Source of the DNA: Silene conica
Lineage: Eukaryota > Streptophyta > Magnoliopsida > Caryophyllales > Caryophyllaceae
DNA: 64,000 bases
NCBI GenBank assembly: GCA_029255685.2
Contig: CM055313.2
Location: 44,038,079 to 44,102,078, forward strand
Reading direction: 5' to 3'
Numbering within the stretch: the first letter of the stretch is position 1; each line of letters opens with the position of its first letter. A program made the translations under genes and the position numbers. Of the stretch, positions 21,480 through 34,093 are shown piece by piece. A model generated the notes under the pieces. The model was not told the DNA's origin. It did no database searches and saw only the letters and a list, made by a program, of their open reading frames with translations.

Positions 21480-24400
21480 CGTCCTCGTTTCCTCGAAACA
21501 GAATAGGACATGATATCTCCCCTATAATCCTTTTGAATTGAAGACACTACCATTGAGGGAACATAGATGATTTCTCCTGTATTATCTTATAACTTAAGAA
21601 ACATTATTATCAAGTAAACGTTTTCCTTTCGATTATACACGCGGTTCCTTTCATCCTCTCTAGGAACTAATGACATAAAGAACATTTTCTTTTGTGTCCT
21701 CGCGTAGTTTCTTCTGTGTTCTCTCGTAGTTTCTTCTATTAATTCATTTAGGGTTCTTCTTAAGTACCCCATGTAGGATTATTCTCTAAGATCCCACATT
21801 TAACTCATTGGTTTGTGGGAGAAATATTTCTCCCACTCTATCCTTTAAAATAACCTTTATTTTTACAAGGATAGCAATTTCCCCATAACCAATGTTTTGG
21901 ATGGTAAATGTTATTAGGAGTGAGATATTAGTTCTCATTTTCACTTAAAATGATTATCTTATAATGAACTAACTACATCTCATTTTGATTGAGTGTTTGT
22001 CTTGAGGTGTAGTTCTCCGTTTAAACAAATCAACACTTTTGATTTTTACTTTTGATATTTGATCGGATCAATCAATTGTACAATGAACATTTCAGGTTAC
22101 TTCTTTAGTGATTTATTACGATCACATTAACTCATGTTACAAGGTATGCAATTTATTTTAGGAATCAACGAGTTGATTAAGAACAAAAGGAGTGACTTGG
22201 GTTGAAAACCAAGTCACCAAAATCCAAAATTACAACCATTGTTTGGGATTTGAATCCTTGTCATACAAGAAAAGACATTGTTCTTTAGAATTAAAATGCA
22301 TAAATGAAAAAAGACGATAATAAAAATTAGAGCCAAGCTCTTCATGTCTTCAATCACTGGATGCTACCATAGCAATCCATCTAAGGAACTTCAAGCTTCC
22401 TTTTTCTTGCCCTTGTCATTAGAAGGTGCCCCTTTAAAACAATTAAAAAGGGTAATAGTCAACAACTTCTATCAACATACAAAAGTTGACAAATTAACAT
22501 GAATTTTAAACTAGAATTATTACCTACGGCAAGAGCCTTTCCATTGTTGAGATCGATTAAGTATTTAGGGCAATTCCATTTCCAATAACCTAACCTCGTG
22601 CAATAATGGCACTTGTCTTCAACCTTTGAAGATGAGGTGGAAGCACCTTTCGAAAATGTCTTCTCTTTTGAAGGTTTGGATTTGGAGGTCTTGTTGCCCT
22701 TGCCTTTGAAGGCACTCCTCTTAAACGGCCACTTTCCCTAATTTCGATGTTCAAAACATCCTTTGAGGAACTCTCATTAAGTCCCATGTCCCTTTCCGCT
22801 TGGACGAGAATCTTATGCAATTCGTCCAAAGTGGTCTTTTGATTTTGCATATTAAAGTTCACCCGGAACTGTGCATACGATTTCACCTTGTTAAGGGAGT
22901 GAAGAACTCGGTCTGTCATGACGGAGTCGGGAACATCAACTCCTTGCACCTTAAGGGTTTCAGCAAACTCAACCAACTTGAGTACATGAGGGCTAACCTT
23001 TTACCCTTCCTTCAAACTGATATCGAAGAAGGCGGAGGCCGCCTCATATTGAATCACTCTTGGAGTTTGCGAAAACATTGTCGTAAGCTTAGTGTAAATC
23101 TCGTTCGACGTGCTTAGCTTAATCATACTCCTTTGGAGATCCGGCTCCATGGAGAAGATAAGCACGTTCTGGAGAGCGGAAGACTCTTTCATGTAGGCCT
23201 CATAGGCCTCACGAGTAGCAACCGCGGAGCGAGCGGGAGGAGCGGCCTCGGTAAGGTAACGAGTTTTATCGTCACCTTGCGCGGCCAAAACCAATTGCGC
23301 GTCCTAATCTTTAAAATTGGAACCATGCTTGTCAAACTTTCAAAGATCCATGAAGGATGGAAGCCATGACACGTTAGTGAGAGGTGGAGCGTTTGTGGCC
23401 ATTGATGATGTTTGAAAGTAAACTACAATAAAAGCGAAAGAATTAAAAAACAATCATCGTTTATTAAAACTTGTAAACATTTTAAACAAGTTTAACATTT
23501 ACTTAATGATCTCTTACCCAATTAAGTAAACGATTCTGAGACCCAAATCCATACTAATTCGGGCACGGTGTAGCCGATTCATCCCTTATTAATATAATTC
23601 GGTGGATTGACCCTTTAATCGATTCTACATTAGAACTCTCGGTCGACAATTTAATTTAAACTGTCTTTAGCCCGAACTTATTGCAACTACGGTTACGAAT
23701 ACCTTCGTTGAGAACGACCAAATTTGAAGCTGTAATCATATTACCCCACTTACGCAACGTAATAAGTTTAGCGCCCCGGTGTAGCCGAGCCCGCTTCCTT
23801 ATGAAGAAGGGATTCATGGGTATTTACTCTTTGGTAAGGCTAAGTCTCAATATTTTATATTTTTAAGAGATCTAGTCAATTTATTATCTGTCTCCTTTAA
23901 GTGAACTAAGTCGGTGAATTATCGATAAATTTAATTGACATGGTCGATATACTCGATAAAAATGCGTGACATGATATGACGATTTGGCTATGCATGCAAA
24001 CATATAAAGCATAAATAAAACCATAAAACTTAAAGCATAAGAAAAATCCTAGTATGACCCTCCTAGAAAAGAAAAGTAATATAAAGTACAAATTCGCAAA
24101 CCAACTCCTTGGTCCCTTGAACTTCTCACGAGGTACGCATCCTAAGGCAACCATCGTCTTGGTCGGAACTCCTTTCTGAAAGGCACCGTCTTCAAGGTTC
24201 TCTGGAATTTACAAAAATTACAACTTTTCTATCTACTTTATACATTATAAAATGGAATAGATAATAAATAAAGTGATACGAGATCACATTAATTACATCC
24301 GAACCAATAACCCCTTACATTACGGGAATTATCGATTAAAACTAAGGTCATACTAAGCAAAAGTACATAATTCCAAAATTACGTAAATTAAAATTATGAC

Positions 24401-25255
24401 AATCATAATAAAATATTCAATGCTTATGTATATGAACTAAAATGAAAATCTAAGCCAAATCGTCCTAGTAAATATCATTTAAATATTGTTATCGTATAAC
24501 TCGGTTTTATGGAATTGCATGATTTTAACGTTTAAAATCACTTAACATCTCGTGAATCAACATTCACACTTAAGTTAATCATCCTAACTCATATTAGGTT
24601 TCAATATTTTGTCTTACTCAAATTTTGAACATGACTTAACTTATTTTCAAATATTGTTCAGAATTTAATCGGTTTTAGCAGAAAAATAATATAAAAATAT
24701 ACAATAGTCATAAAAATTACGAAAATTCAAAATTCAAAATTTGAATATTCTTGGATTTTATTAAATTTTCAGAACTTTAATAATATTAGAATTAAACAAA
24801 ATAACCTATTTATGTCGTAAATAAAATGTAAAAACGCCATTTTGAGTCGGAAATTCAATAATTAAATTCATAAATGCATTTAAAATACTAATAATATTTT
24901 TACACATTCCAAAACACTTAAGGAACTGAAATGGGCGGAAAAGTAAAGGAACGCACTGCCCAAAAACCGAAATAATCACAAAAAGACTCTTACAATTCAG
25001 TTTTTAACTTTAATCTTTAAGAATTAAAAATTAAATATGCAGAAACTTTTGGCTCCAAAGAAAAATATGGTGATAAAAATATCAAATATGACTCTTATGG
25101 GTTAATTGTTTCGACCGTTTTAGTAACTTTTACTAATTTTAACAAATTATGTCATATAATATACGATTTTAACCATTAAAATCATTTCTCATGCAATATA
25201 CGAAAGCACAAATTCAAAATTTTTATACATGATGGAAATTATATATAAGACATTG
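21480..25255 (-). mobile_element. Gag-only Copia-type element, copy 1 (interior fragment)
   Basis: Colinear on the minus strand with the interior of copy 3 (about 57180-60990). Contains a broken gag and non-coding sequence on both sides, but no LTR. The left edge is the F1 chromovirus LTR. The right edge is an abrupt switch near 25255 into F2 chromovirus pol, so both elements are truncated there. No pol. Confidence 0.8.
22530..23402 (-). pseudogene. gag: Copia-type Gag (UBN2-like), copy 1, broken
   Basis: Start ATG at 23402-23400. Read along the minus strand, the original frame has a stop about 21 codons in (TGA), a TAG about 14 codons later at a position where the sister copies have Trp, a TAA near 22975-23000, and a frameshift near 22720. 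The zinc knuckle is near 22570-22610, but its His is now Tyr. Copia gag binds and packages RNA; this copy cannot. Confidence 0.8.
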
Positions 25256-25257
25256 AG

Positions 25258-26652
25258 ATGTTGTGTCATGTGAGAGATTTGACTGCAGAGAAACCCCAAG
25301 CCAGTGAGATCGAGGTTGTAAGGGATTTTGAAGACGTGTTTCCAGAAGAAATTCCTGGGTTACCGCCAAAGAGGGACTTAGATTTTGGCATTGATTTGAA
25401 ACCTGGGGCTGAGCCAATTTCTAAAGCACCTTATCGCATGGGACCTAAGGAATTGGAGGAGTTGAGGAAGCAACTGGATGAGCTAGCAAGAAAGGGATAC
25501 GTAAGACCGAGTGTGTCACCCTGGGGAGCACCAGTTTTGTTTGTAAAGAAGAAGGACAAGACCATGAGGTTATGCGTGGATTATAGAGAGCTTAACAATG
25601 TGACAATCAAGAATCGATATCCTTTACCTCGCATCGATGACCTATTCGATCAGTTGAGTGGGGCTGGTGTGTTTTCCAAGATCGATTTGAGGTCAGGGTA
25701 TCATCAGCTAAGAATCAAAGATGCAGACATTCACAAGACTGCGTTCAGATCGAGGTATGGGCATTACGAATTTGTAGTAATGCCATTTAGCTTGACTAAT
25801 GCACCTGCTGTTTTCATGGATTTGATGAACAGAGTGTTTAGTCCTTATCTGGACCAGTTTGTGGTGGTGTTTATCGATGACATCTTGGTGTATTCGAAGA
25901 ATCAAGAAGAGCATGTTAAGCACTTGAGCCTGGTGTTGCAGACCTTGAGGGATCATCAACTGTATGCTAAGTTGAGTAAGTGCGAATTCTGGCTCGAGAA
26001 AGTGGCTTTTCTAGGCCACGTGGTGTCTAAGGAGGGTGTATCCGTCGACCCTAGCAAGATTGAGGCCGTATCGAAATGGGAGCGACCGAGGAATGTAGCC
26101 GATATTCGTAGTTTCTTGGGATTGGCTGGTTATTACAGGAGTTTCGTGAAATATTTTTCGAAGATAGCTAAACCAATGACTTCGTTGATGCGGAAAGAGA
26201 ATAGATTCGTCTGGGATGAGAGCTGTGAGAAGGCATTCTTAGATCTGAAGGAGCGTCTTACTACAGCTCCTATCCTTGCATTGCCAGAGGGAAGTGAGAA
26301 TTTTGAAGTGTATACAGATGCTTCTAAGAAGGGACTGGGATGCGTGCTGATGCAGAACAGGAGAGTAATCGCTTATGCTTCCAGGCAGTTGAAACCTTAT
26401 GAGGAGAATTATCCGACGCATGATCTGGAACTGGGAGCGGTAGTTTTTGCACTTAAGTTGTGGCGACATTATCTTTATGGAGCTACATTTAAAGTGTATT
26501 CTGATCATAAGAGCCTGAAGTATATTTATACTTAGAGGGAACTAAACATGCGCCAAAGGAGATGGATCGAACTGATTGGAGATTATGACATGGAAATTCT
26601 GTACAAGGAAGGAAAGGCTAATGTTGTGGCTGATGCATTGAGTAGGAAGTCT
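25258..26652 (+). pseudogene. pol: F2 chromovirus reverse transcriptase-RNase H
   Basis: Begins at ATG 25258 just after the junction, so this is not the original start. RT spans residues about 60-300, with the catalytic F-I-D-D at 25870-25881. RNase H has Y-T-D near 26311 and the D-H-K-S motif near 26503. One in-frame stop, TAG 26533-26535, sits where chromoviruses have Gln and needs only C to T. A Gly to Ser change at 25789-25791 in the usually conserved MPFGLTN-type motif is also a G to A change. RNase H ends about 26652. Confidence 0.88.
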
Positions 26653-28209
26653 GTTCATGCTCTATGCACAGCTATGTCCAGGTTGAGTATGTATCGTGAG
26701 TTGGGACAGATGGGAATCGCAGTGATAAGGAAGGGTGAGACCATGGGGGATTTGACGATCGAGCCGGAGTTATATTCTGAGATCCGAGAGCGCCAGAAGA
26801 GTGATCCAAGAACTCAGAAGTGGCGTGAGGCAGTGAACAAAGCTAGTGATACCGAGCCATATTCTAAGTTCGAGATTTACAGTGATAACAGTTTGAGATT
26901 TGATGGGAGATGGTGTGTACCTGATGATAAAGAATTGAAGAGAAAGATTCTGGTCGAAGCTCATTCTACACCTTATTTCGTTCATCCTGGAGGGGATAAG
27001 CTGTATAAAGACCTGAAGAAAGCATTCTGGTGGCCAAAAATGAAGCAGGAGGTGGCTGAGTTTGTCTCTCGATGTTTGGTATGCCAGAGCGTGAAGGGAG
27101 GACATAAGAGGCCGCAAGGGAAGTTACAACCCCTTGATGTACCTGAGTGGAAGTGGGAAAGCATATCGATGGATTTCATTGTACGCTTGCCTAGGACTTC
27201 GAGAGGGAATGACATGATTTGGGTAATCGTTGACAGGTTGACTAAGTCAGCCCATTTCATACCGATGAAGGATACTTGGAGTAAAGCTGATTTAGCCAAG
27301 GCTTACGTTAAGCATGTGGTGAAGCTTCATGGTGTCCCTAAGGACATTGTTTCTAATCGTGATTCGAGATTCATTTCAAAGTTCTGACAAGAGTTACAGA
27401 CATTGATGGGAACTACTTTGAAGATGAGTACTGCATTCCATCCAGCAACTGATGGTCAGACTGAGAGGACTATCCAGACACTGGAGGATATGCTGCGAGC
27501 TTGTGTTCTAGAGTTTGGAGGATCTTGGGATGACAGACTTGATTTGATAGAGTTTTCTTATAACAATAGCTATTATGCTAGCATCGGGATGGCTCCTTTC
27601 GAGGCATTGTTTGGGAGGAAGTGTAGAAGTCCAGTCTGTTGGGATGATCGAGCTGATACAGTGACTTTGGGACCTGAGATGATTCAGGAGATGATAGCAC
27701 AGGTCAAGGTGATTCGTCAGAAGATGAGAGCTGCACAGGATAGACAGAAAAGTTATGCTGATCTGAAGAGGAGTGACATCACATTTGAGGCAGGAGAGAA
27801 AGTTTTACTGAAAGTGTCGCCCATGAGAGGAGTGATGAGGTTTGGCAAGAGGGGCAAGTTGAGCCAGAAGTTCATTGGGCCATTCGAGATTTTGGAGCGA
27901 GTTGGTGAGGTGGCTTATCGATTAGCTCTACCTCCAGCTTTGGCCAGGGTGCATAATGTGTTTCATGTATCACAGCTGAGGAGGTATATCAGTGACCCAT
28001 TGCATATCCTTGATCATGAGGTCATTGAGGTCGATGAGCAATTGACCTATGAGGAGAGACCCAAAGAGATCCTCGACATAAAGGTGAGGAAGACCAGGAA
28101 CGGGGAGACCGCGCTAGTCAAAGTATTATGGACCAATCATAATGTCGAGGAGGCTACCTGGGAAACTGAAGTTTCAATGAAAGAGAAGTATCCTGAACTG
28201 TTTACTTGA
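26653..28209 (+). pseudogene. int: F2 chromovirus integrase with chromodomain
   Basis: HHCC zinc domain near 26961-27085 (both Cys in the CLVCQ motif present). DDE core 27170-27480. The second catalytic Asp is replaced by Asn (AAT 27355-27357), counted as the residue 35 positions before the Glu. TGA 27385-27387 is at a conserved Trp. The GPF motif lies in 27850-27935 and the chromodomain-like tail at 28042-28207. Stop at 28207-28209. Inactive as it stands. Confidence 0.88.
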
Positions 28210-28214
28210 GGTAT

Positions 28215-28230
28215 GTTACGAGGACGTAAC
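28215..28230 (+). other. F2 3'-UTR hairpin 1
   Basis: GTTACG-AGGA-CGTAAC, six perfect pairs, five bases after the stop codon. A purine tract follows, then TGTGACA at 28252, which looks like a relic LTR start 22 nt after the hairpin. Confidence 0.65.
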
Positions 28231-28382
28231 CTTCTTTTTAGGTGGGTAGAATGTGACAATTGGTGTTTTAAAGTACTTTTATTAGCTTTCTAATGTTATA
28301 TGGTGTCACCTTCTGTGTTCTATGGTGTCAGTTTCTGTGTTCGCTACATTTATTTTGATCAGTCTGGTTGACCTTTGGATGG

Positions 28383-28401
28383 GAACTTCGTGACGAAGTT
28401 C
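28383..28401 (+). other. F2 3'-UTR hairpin 2 (at true LTR)
   Basis: GAACTTCG-TGA-CGAAGTTC, eight perfect pairs, ending 19 nt before the LTR start TGTAATAC at 28420. The tract AAGGAGGGAAGA between them is the PPT. Confidence 0.72.
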
Positions 28402-28419
28402 ATTTTAAGGAGGGAAGAC

Positions 28420-30429
28420 TGTAATACTACGTTTTTTTATATTTCGTTTTATTTAATAATTAATTTTATTTGCATGACGACGGGTTTTAAAGCAAAGAAC
28501 TTAATTGGTGAACGAGGTACTTTGTATATAAGTATTTTGAGTCGTGTACGCGGGTATTTAACAAAACCGTGTTTGATTCATGTTATTTGGATATTGAAGT
28601 GCGTGAAGGACCTGACCCGTACCTGGATAGTCGTGTATGTGGGCCTAGGGTTGCGTGCAAACCTAGCCCATACACGCATTTAATATCTAAAAATTAGAAT
28701 TTCAGAAAAGCCCTTTCCCAGCCGCCTTACTTATACCACGTTTGAGATCTTATTTAGACCTATCATCACAAAACAACACACCCACACTACTGCCGCCGTG
28801 TCAGAGACCTAAGAGGAGAGTTCACAGGGTGCTTAAGGGTTGCCGGAGGTGGGTCGAATACATCTGAAAGGTAGCACACTCACCAACACTTCTTCAATTC
28901 GCAGGTTTCTACCTCTTTTCAATTCGTTAATTCAGTCTTAAAAATCATGTTAGGGTTCAAGTAATTTGCGTAATGACTATCAAGGTTGTATGTTAGTCGT
29001 ATGTTGGCCCTTGTAGAGTCGTCGTTGACCCCGTAGAACCACCCATAAGGGGCTGTTTATAGGCTGCTCAGACGCGAAACAGAATGTTCAGGAATTGAGT
29101 CTGTAACACGTGTATTTTATGTCTGCTTTCGAATACGTTTTTGTGTACAGTTGGTATGGGTGTTAGAGTTGATCGTTAGAGGGTGGTATGGGGTTTGTCT
29201 TGAGGGTTATCACGGTGGTTTATGGCTGTCGCGTTTCTGTTTAAATCGGGTTTCGTTGTGGGTAATGAACCATAAGCTAGAATGCAGTGGTGGTGCTGTC
29301 TTGTTTGGGACGACTGTTTGGTGGCGTGGGTGGTGTTCGACGGTTGCTGACTTCTTCCCTGGAACCACCGTGGCTCAGTGGCGAGCCTGGTGGTGCCAGT
29401 GGGGAAGCCATGGGCTGCTGGTGGTACAGGGATTGGCGGAAAAAGGGGCTGGTCAGGCTGTTATGGGCTCGTGTTTGGGGGCTGTTGTACGTGTTTCGTG
29501 TTTCTTGCGTGTTGTTGCTTGATAGTTTCAATTGTGTTGATTAATCCTAATGATGATGGTTGTTGATTGTGGGTCTGATGTTGTTGTTAAGCAATCATCA
29601 TTAGTATACGTTTTATTTTACTGTCATGTTTAGCTAAAGTATACCAATTATTATTACTACTATTATTATTAATATGATTGTCAATGTTTTAATTTAGTAG
29701 TATAATTATTACTAATGATATGGGATATTAAGATATAAGAGTTGTTGTTTTTATTTTATTAATGATATGGTGATATTTGATTATATGTTATATTGGAAAT
29801 CAATACTTAGTAAACCTATATCTAGCAAGTATATGTCAAGTAAGCTTATATATTGGTTCCGAGTAATTGGATGTATGAATAGAATTTAATATTAAATAAT
29901 AATTATAGGAACGGAGTTCGAAGTGGAGTATTTCTAGACGGTGTTGCTTAGGTTGCAGACTTGCTATACAGGTAGGTTACACTGGGACTACTTTTTTATT
30001 GTGTTATGTTTATATGTGAATTGGATGCTATGGATGCAAGTATGATTATTTATGAGATGTATATACAGTATTGGTTCTTTATTATTGCATTCATAAGCAT
30101 GGCATGAATACGGTTACAGAGTGAGATGATGATGAGATATTATTGGGCCCAGGCTAGCTCTGCAGGGCTAGACCTGGTGACCTCAGCTGTTATGCTGGTG
30201 TTCGGCGACGGCCGAGTATAGTCTGCCGGGAGGTTCGGTATGGCTGGGAGCCACGGGTTTGAGAATGAGAATGAGAATGAGATTGAGCTCGAGCATGGCA
30301 TGATCACTTGCATATACTGTTGTTTGCATTATTTATTGTTGTGTTATCCTACTCAACCGCGAGGTTGACAGTGTATTCGTGTTCACCTACGATGATCCGG
30401 AATGGGGAGTAGATCTTTCAGGTCAGAGA
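28420..30429 (+). repeat. 3' LTR of F2 chromovirus (truncated)
   Basis: Begins TGTAATACTACG after the PPT. Includes a short ATT tract (about 29649-29675), a GC-rich block (30145-30245) and a CAACC...GGTTG inverted motif near 30354. It is homologous to 45353-45840 and to the reverse strand of 53240-53560. It is interrupted at about 30429 by a Copia LTR. ORFs at 29151-29566 overlap each other in three frames and have no similarity. Confidence 0.82.
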
Positions 30430-31655
30430 TGAAGGAAAACGTAGGTAGTCTTTACTCACTAGTTCGAATGTTTAGTCTTACTAAATCTACTAATTAATCT
30501 CATATTAATTTAGTTTAATCGATCTAAATCTTATGCATGCAAAAGAGATGCGGAAAAGTTAAAGAAACGAGTTCTTACAACCGGTCCAAGTAAGTGCTAG
30601 GACGATCCTCCACGGAGCAACCAAAATAGCTTGCCTCCTTTACGTTGCACCCAAGACCTACCCTTAAAAACCGAAGCACGAACACGAGCTAGGTGACGGA
30701 ATCGGTGGTATTAAAACCGTGTACTAATACTCCTATTAGTATTCTAGAGAATATTATGAACATAATATTTAGAGGTTGTAGTGTTCTTTCTTACCCTAGA
30801 AAGATGCTAGCTCAAGCATTAGCCTTAGAATATGTGTATTACCACATATATATAGAGTGGGATGGTTGGGGTTGGTTTTAGCCGTGAGACACAAGGTCTA
30901 GGGTAGTGAAAGAGCCAATTTTGTCTTACCCATGACCATAGGCAATAAGGCTATTTAATCATGATGTTTTTAGGGTATTAATTTTACATTTCAAACCCAT
31001 AAAACATTATCACTAAACCGGCACCTATAATCGTAAAATGCACTTTCATTTTTCAATTTATAATTTGTACAATTATGTAACATCTTATGTGACATAATAA
31101 GTGTATTAATTTAAAATAAATTTATCACATATAAATAATATTTTAAATTAATTAAATCACATTTAACAAATTAATAAGTAATTCGAAATTACTGTCCCAA
31201 CGTATAGTTATCGTAATAATCGTCAATACGATATATTAACAACGTTTGTTATAACCATGAACCATTCATAATACTAATTTCTATATTTCTAAAATATCGT
31301 TTAATACTTGACAATTGACACATTTCAATTTCAATTATAAATCTTACTTTAAGATTCAACCTCTGTATTCTTGATATACGGTTTTAAGAATATCGATCAA
31401 TCTGTATCCTATACAATTAATCAATATATAATTTAAGGGGTCTGTCCTATAGGTGTGACCTAAAGGGATCAACTGACTACCACCGTCATAGGACAGTAAT
31501 GTTAAACTCTAGTCAGCCAATCATTACCGATTAATGTTGGTCAGTTGACTAAATCAATAATGGATCGTCCCTTGCATATTCATTTCATAAGATTTATGAC
31601 AATGATTTTTATCACTATCGTGATCGCACTATTGTTGAGGACACATTTCCCAACA
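30430..31655 (-). repeat. 3' LTR of gag-only Copia copy 2
   Basis: Right edge is firm: minus-strand TGTTGGGAAATG at 31655, after the PPT. The left edge (about 30430) is less certain because the terminal bases have diverged. Shares the block near 31440-31560 with all Copia LTRs here. Confidence 0.75.
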
Positions 31656-34093
31656 ATCTCCCACTTGTCCTCGACAAGTGTTTGTCACCAATTCTCTTGT
31701 CCTATTACGTCATCTCCCACTCAATGCAAGGTGTCTTCCAGGTCGTACTTGCATTTGATCATATCTTGAGCGGTTTTTCTCGATCTGGAGATTTAACTAC
31801 TTTGACCGGAATTATCTACCATATATACCTTCCGAGCGTGGCCACGCATTTCCAGTTAAACTTCTCCTCGAGTGGCCTTGAGATTTAAGACAACCCTGAC
31901 AAGGGGGTTGGACAATTCCTATCCTACTGTTCCCTTCGCTAACACAGTCCATCATGACCCAAAAGAAGCCCATTTGACCCCCTTTAACGGTTGATCGTAG
32001 AGCTAAAATCAAAGTCAGTCTGAGGCTGCATCACCTTGGGCGAACAGTCTCAAGTCAAAGAATCGACTTATGTGAATAATATAGTAGCTCTCGCCACGAC
32101 CAGGCTAATTATAAAATTTCCAGAACTCTATAAGCGGTCACTAAATGCCCGACAGAGTGTTACACAGTCTGCCTATGTGATCGACTAGTCATCCCATATG
32201 ACTCTATGACATTTGAACTTGTCATCAATCGCCTCACATTCTAGTCGCTTCGAGACGTTACCTCCTACAAGCGACTATGGGCTATACTAAGTTAATCCAG
32301 TTCACTTATGGGGTTCAAATTGTCTCTTACAACCCATTTGGATTTCACAAAGTATAAATTGTGAGTTAATATTAATAATAATAATAACTCAAACGATAAG
32401 AGTGATTGTTATGTGCGAACAATCAATACGATATTGTTGCTCCACATAAACAATCTTTGATGATTATATATCTATTTGTATTAATGGTTCGTAATATGAA
32501 TATACCATATATTCACATCTTTTAACCTACAAATTCTAGTTTCCTTATGACTCATATTATCTCGCATAGTATGATCTTGTTCAAGTACATTTCAAGTCTT
32601 TATACTCGACTCGAGTCTCCTTACTTTAAGGAAGCTCCCACTGTTTTCTCAAAACTCATGACATGTTATCCTTATGAACATAGTCATACTGTACTCGAAT
32701 TTATATTGTAGTTTACCTAAATTCGATCTACTAGTTCTCCTCGAGAAACTTATATCGAAATATGGCTTTATTTCAACTTATGGCATCTTGATCAAGGTTA
32801 TATGAATTAACATTTTCATATCTCGGATTCAAATCCAAACCTTGTTAACTGATCGATGACGTTTCATTGTCATATAATAAACTCACTTTTGATTTATGTT
32901 CTTAACATACATTCATCTAGAATTGAAAACCTCATATTCTTTAACCTTTTAAAGAATCACCATTCTCTCTAAATGGTAGGTTTCGTTTTCTTAATAACTT
33001 TTCTCCCACTGAATTCCATATTACTATCTTATAGTTTATAACTCCCACTATCTTCATAGTGATTAGTTAACATCTTTAAACATCTTCTCAACTCATAATG
33101 AACATTTCATTTTGATTTATTTCAAACATTTTCTCAACTCGGAGATGATTTTGATTCACTTCAAACATTTTCTCAACTCGCTATGAACATTTCATTTTTC
33201 ATTTTCCTTCCCACGAGATCGGGAGACGATTTCTCCTCTATTATCTTTATAAAACAGAAACATTAACATCATGGAAACGATTTTCTTCCGTTAACACTCG
33301 TGGTTCCCTTTATCCTCTCCAGGAATTTTGACAACATATGGAACATTTTCCTATTGTGTCCTTGCGTAGTTTCTTCTGTGTCTTCTCGTAGTTTCTTTTA
33401 TCCAATCTCCTAGAGTTCTCCTCAAGGACTCCTCATAGGACTCTTCTCCAAGATCCTATGTTTGTTTATTTCATTGGTTTACGGGCGTAGAATTTCTCCC
33501 ACTCTATCCTTTAAAATAACCTTTATTTAAGAAGGAGACATTAGTACTATCATTCGTTTTAGGTAATCATCTTATAACGAACTGATGTTCTTATGTTTGA
33601 ATTTGAAGTATTTCACGGGATGCAATTCTTGTTTTTAAGTAAGTCGTATTACTTTTATAATGATCCTATCATGTTTATTGTACGGTGAATCGTTCAAGGT
33701 ACTTAATTACGATTTATGAAAATCGTATCAATTCATGTTATAAAAGCATTTTAAAACAACCAAACAAGTTTGATTTAGAACAAAAGGATGACTTGGGTTG
33801 AAAACCAAGTCACCACTATTACAACCATTGTTTCAACAAGATTCTTGTCGTACAAGAAATACAAAGTTCTTAAATTAAAATGCAAAAAGAAAGAAGACAT
33901 CAAATGAAAATTAGAGCCATGCTCTTCATGTCTTCAATCTCGGATGCTACCATAGCCATCCATGGAATGAGCTTCAAGCTCTCCTTTCCTTTCTCCTTGC
34001 CCTAGATCTTGGAAGGAGTCCCTTTAAAACAATTAAAAGGGTTAATATTAACAATTTGTATCATTATACAAAGGTTAATGTTATAACATGAGT
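31656..34093 (-). mobile_element. Non-coding 3' interior of gag-only Copia copy 2
   Basis: 2.4 kb colinear with 59910-62422 of copy 3. Well-matched blocks include 31800-31900 and 32030-32300. Contains the PPT-adjacent hairpin at 31662-31680. Short ORFs show no domain. Confidence 0.72.
31662..31680 (-). other. Pre-LTR hairpin, Copia copy 2
   Basis: Minus-strand CACTTGTC-GAG-GACAAGTG, eight perfect pairs. The 3' arm runs straight into the purine tract and the LTR. Confidence 0.65.

Larger units (their letters stand above)
25256..30429 (+). mobile_element. F2 chromovirus, 3' half
   Basis: Starts inside pol, just upstream of RT. Has RT, RNase H, integrase and chromodomain, a 3'-UTR with two hairpin-PPT units, and a 3' LTR truncated near 30429 by gag-only Copia copy 2. 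The 5' LTR, gag and protease are absent. Confidence 0.87.

Noticed and set aside
29151-29566. Overlapping W- and G-rich ORFs (123, 85, 62 codons)
   Set aside because: G-rich LTR sequence open in several frames; no motif and no counterpart in sister LTRs.
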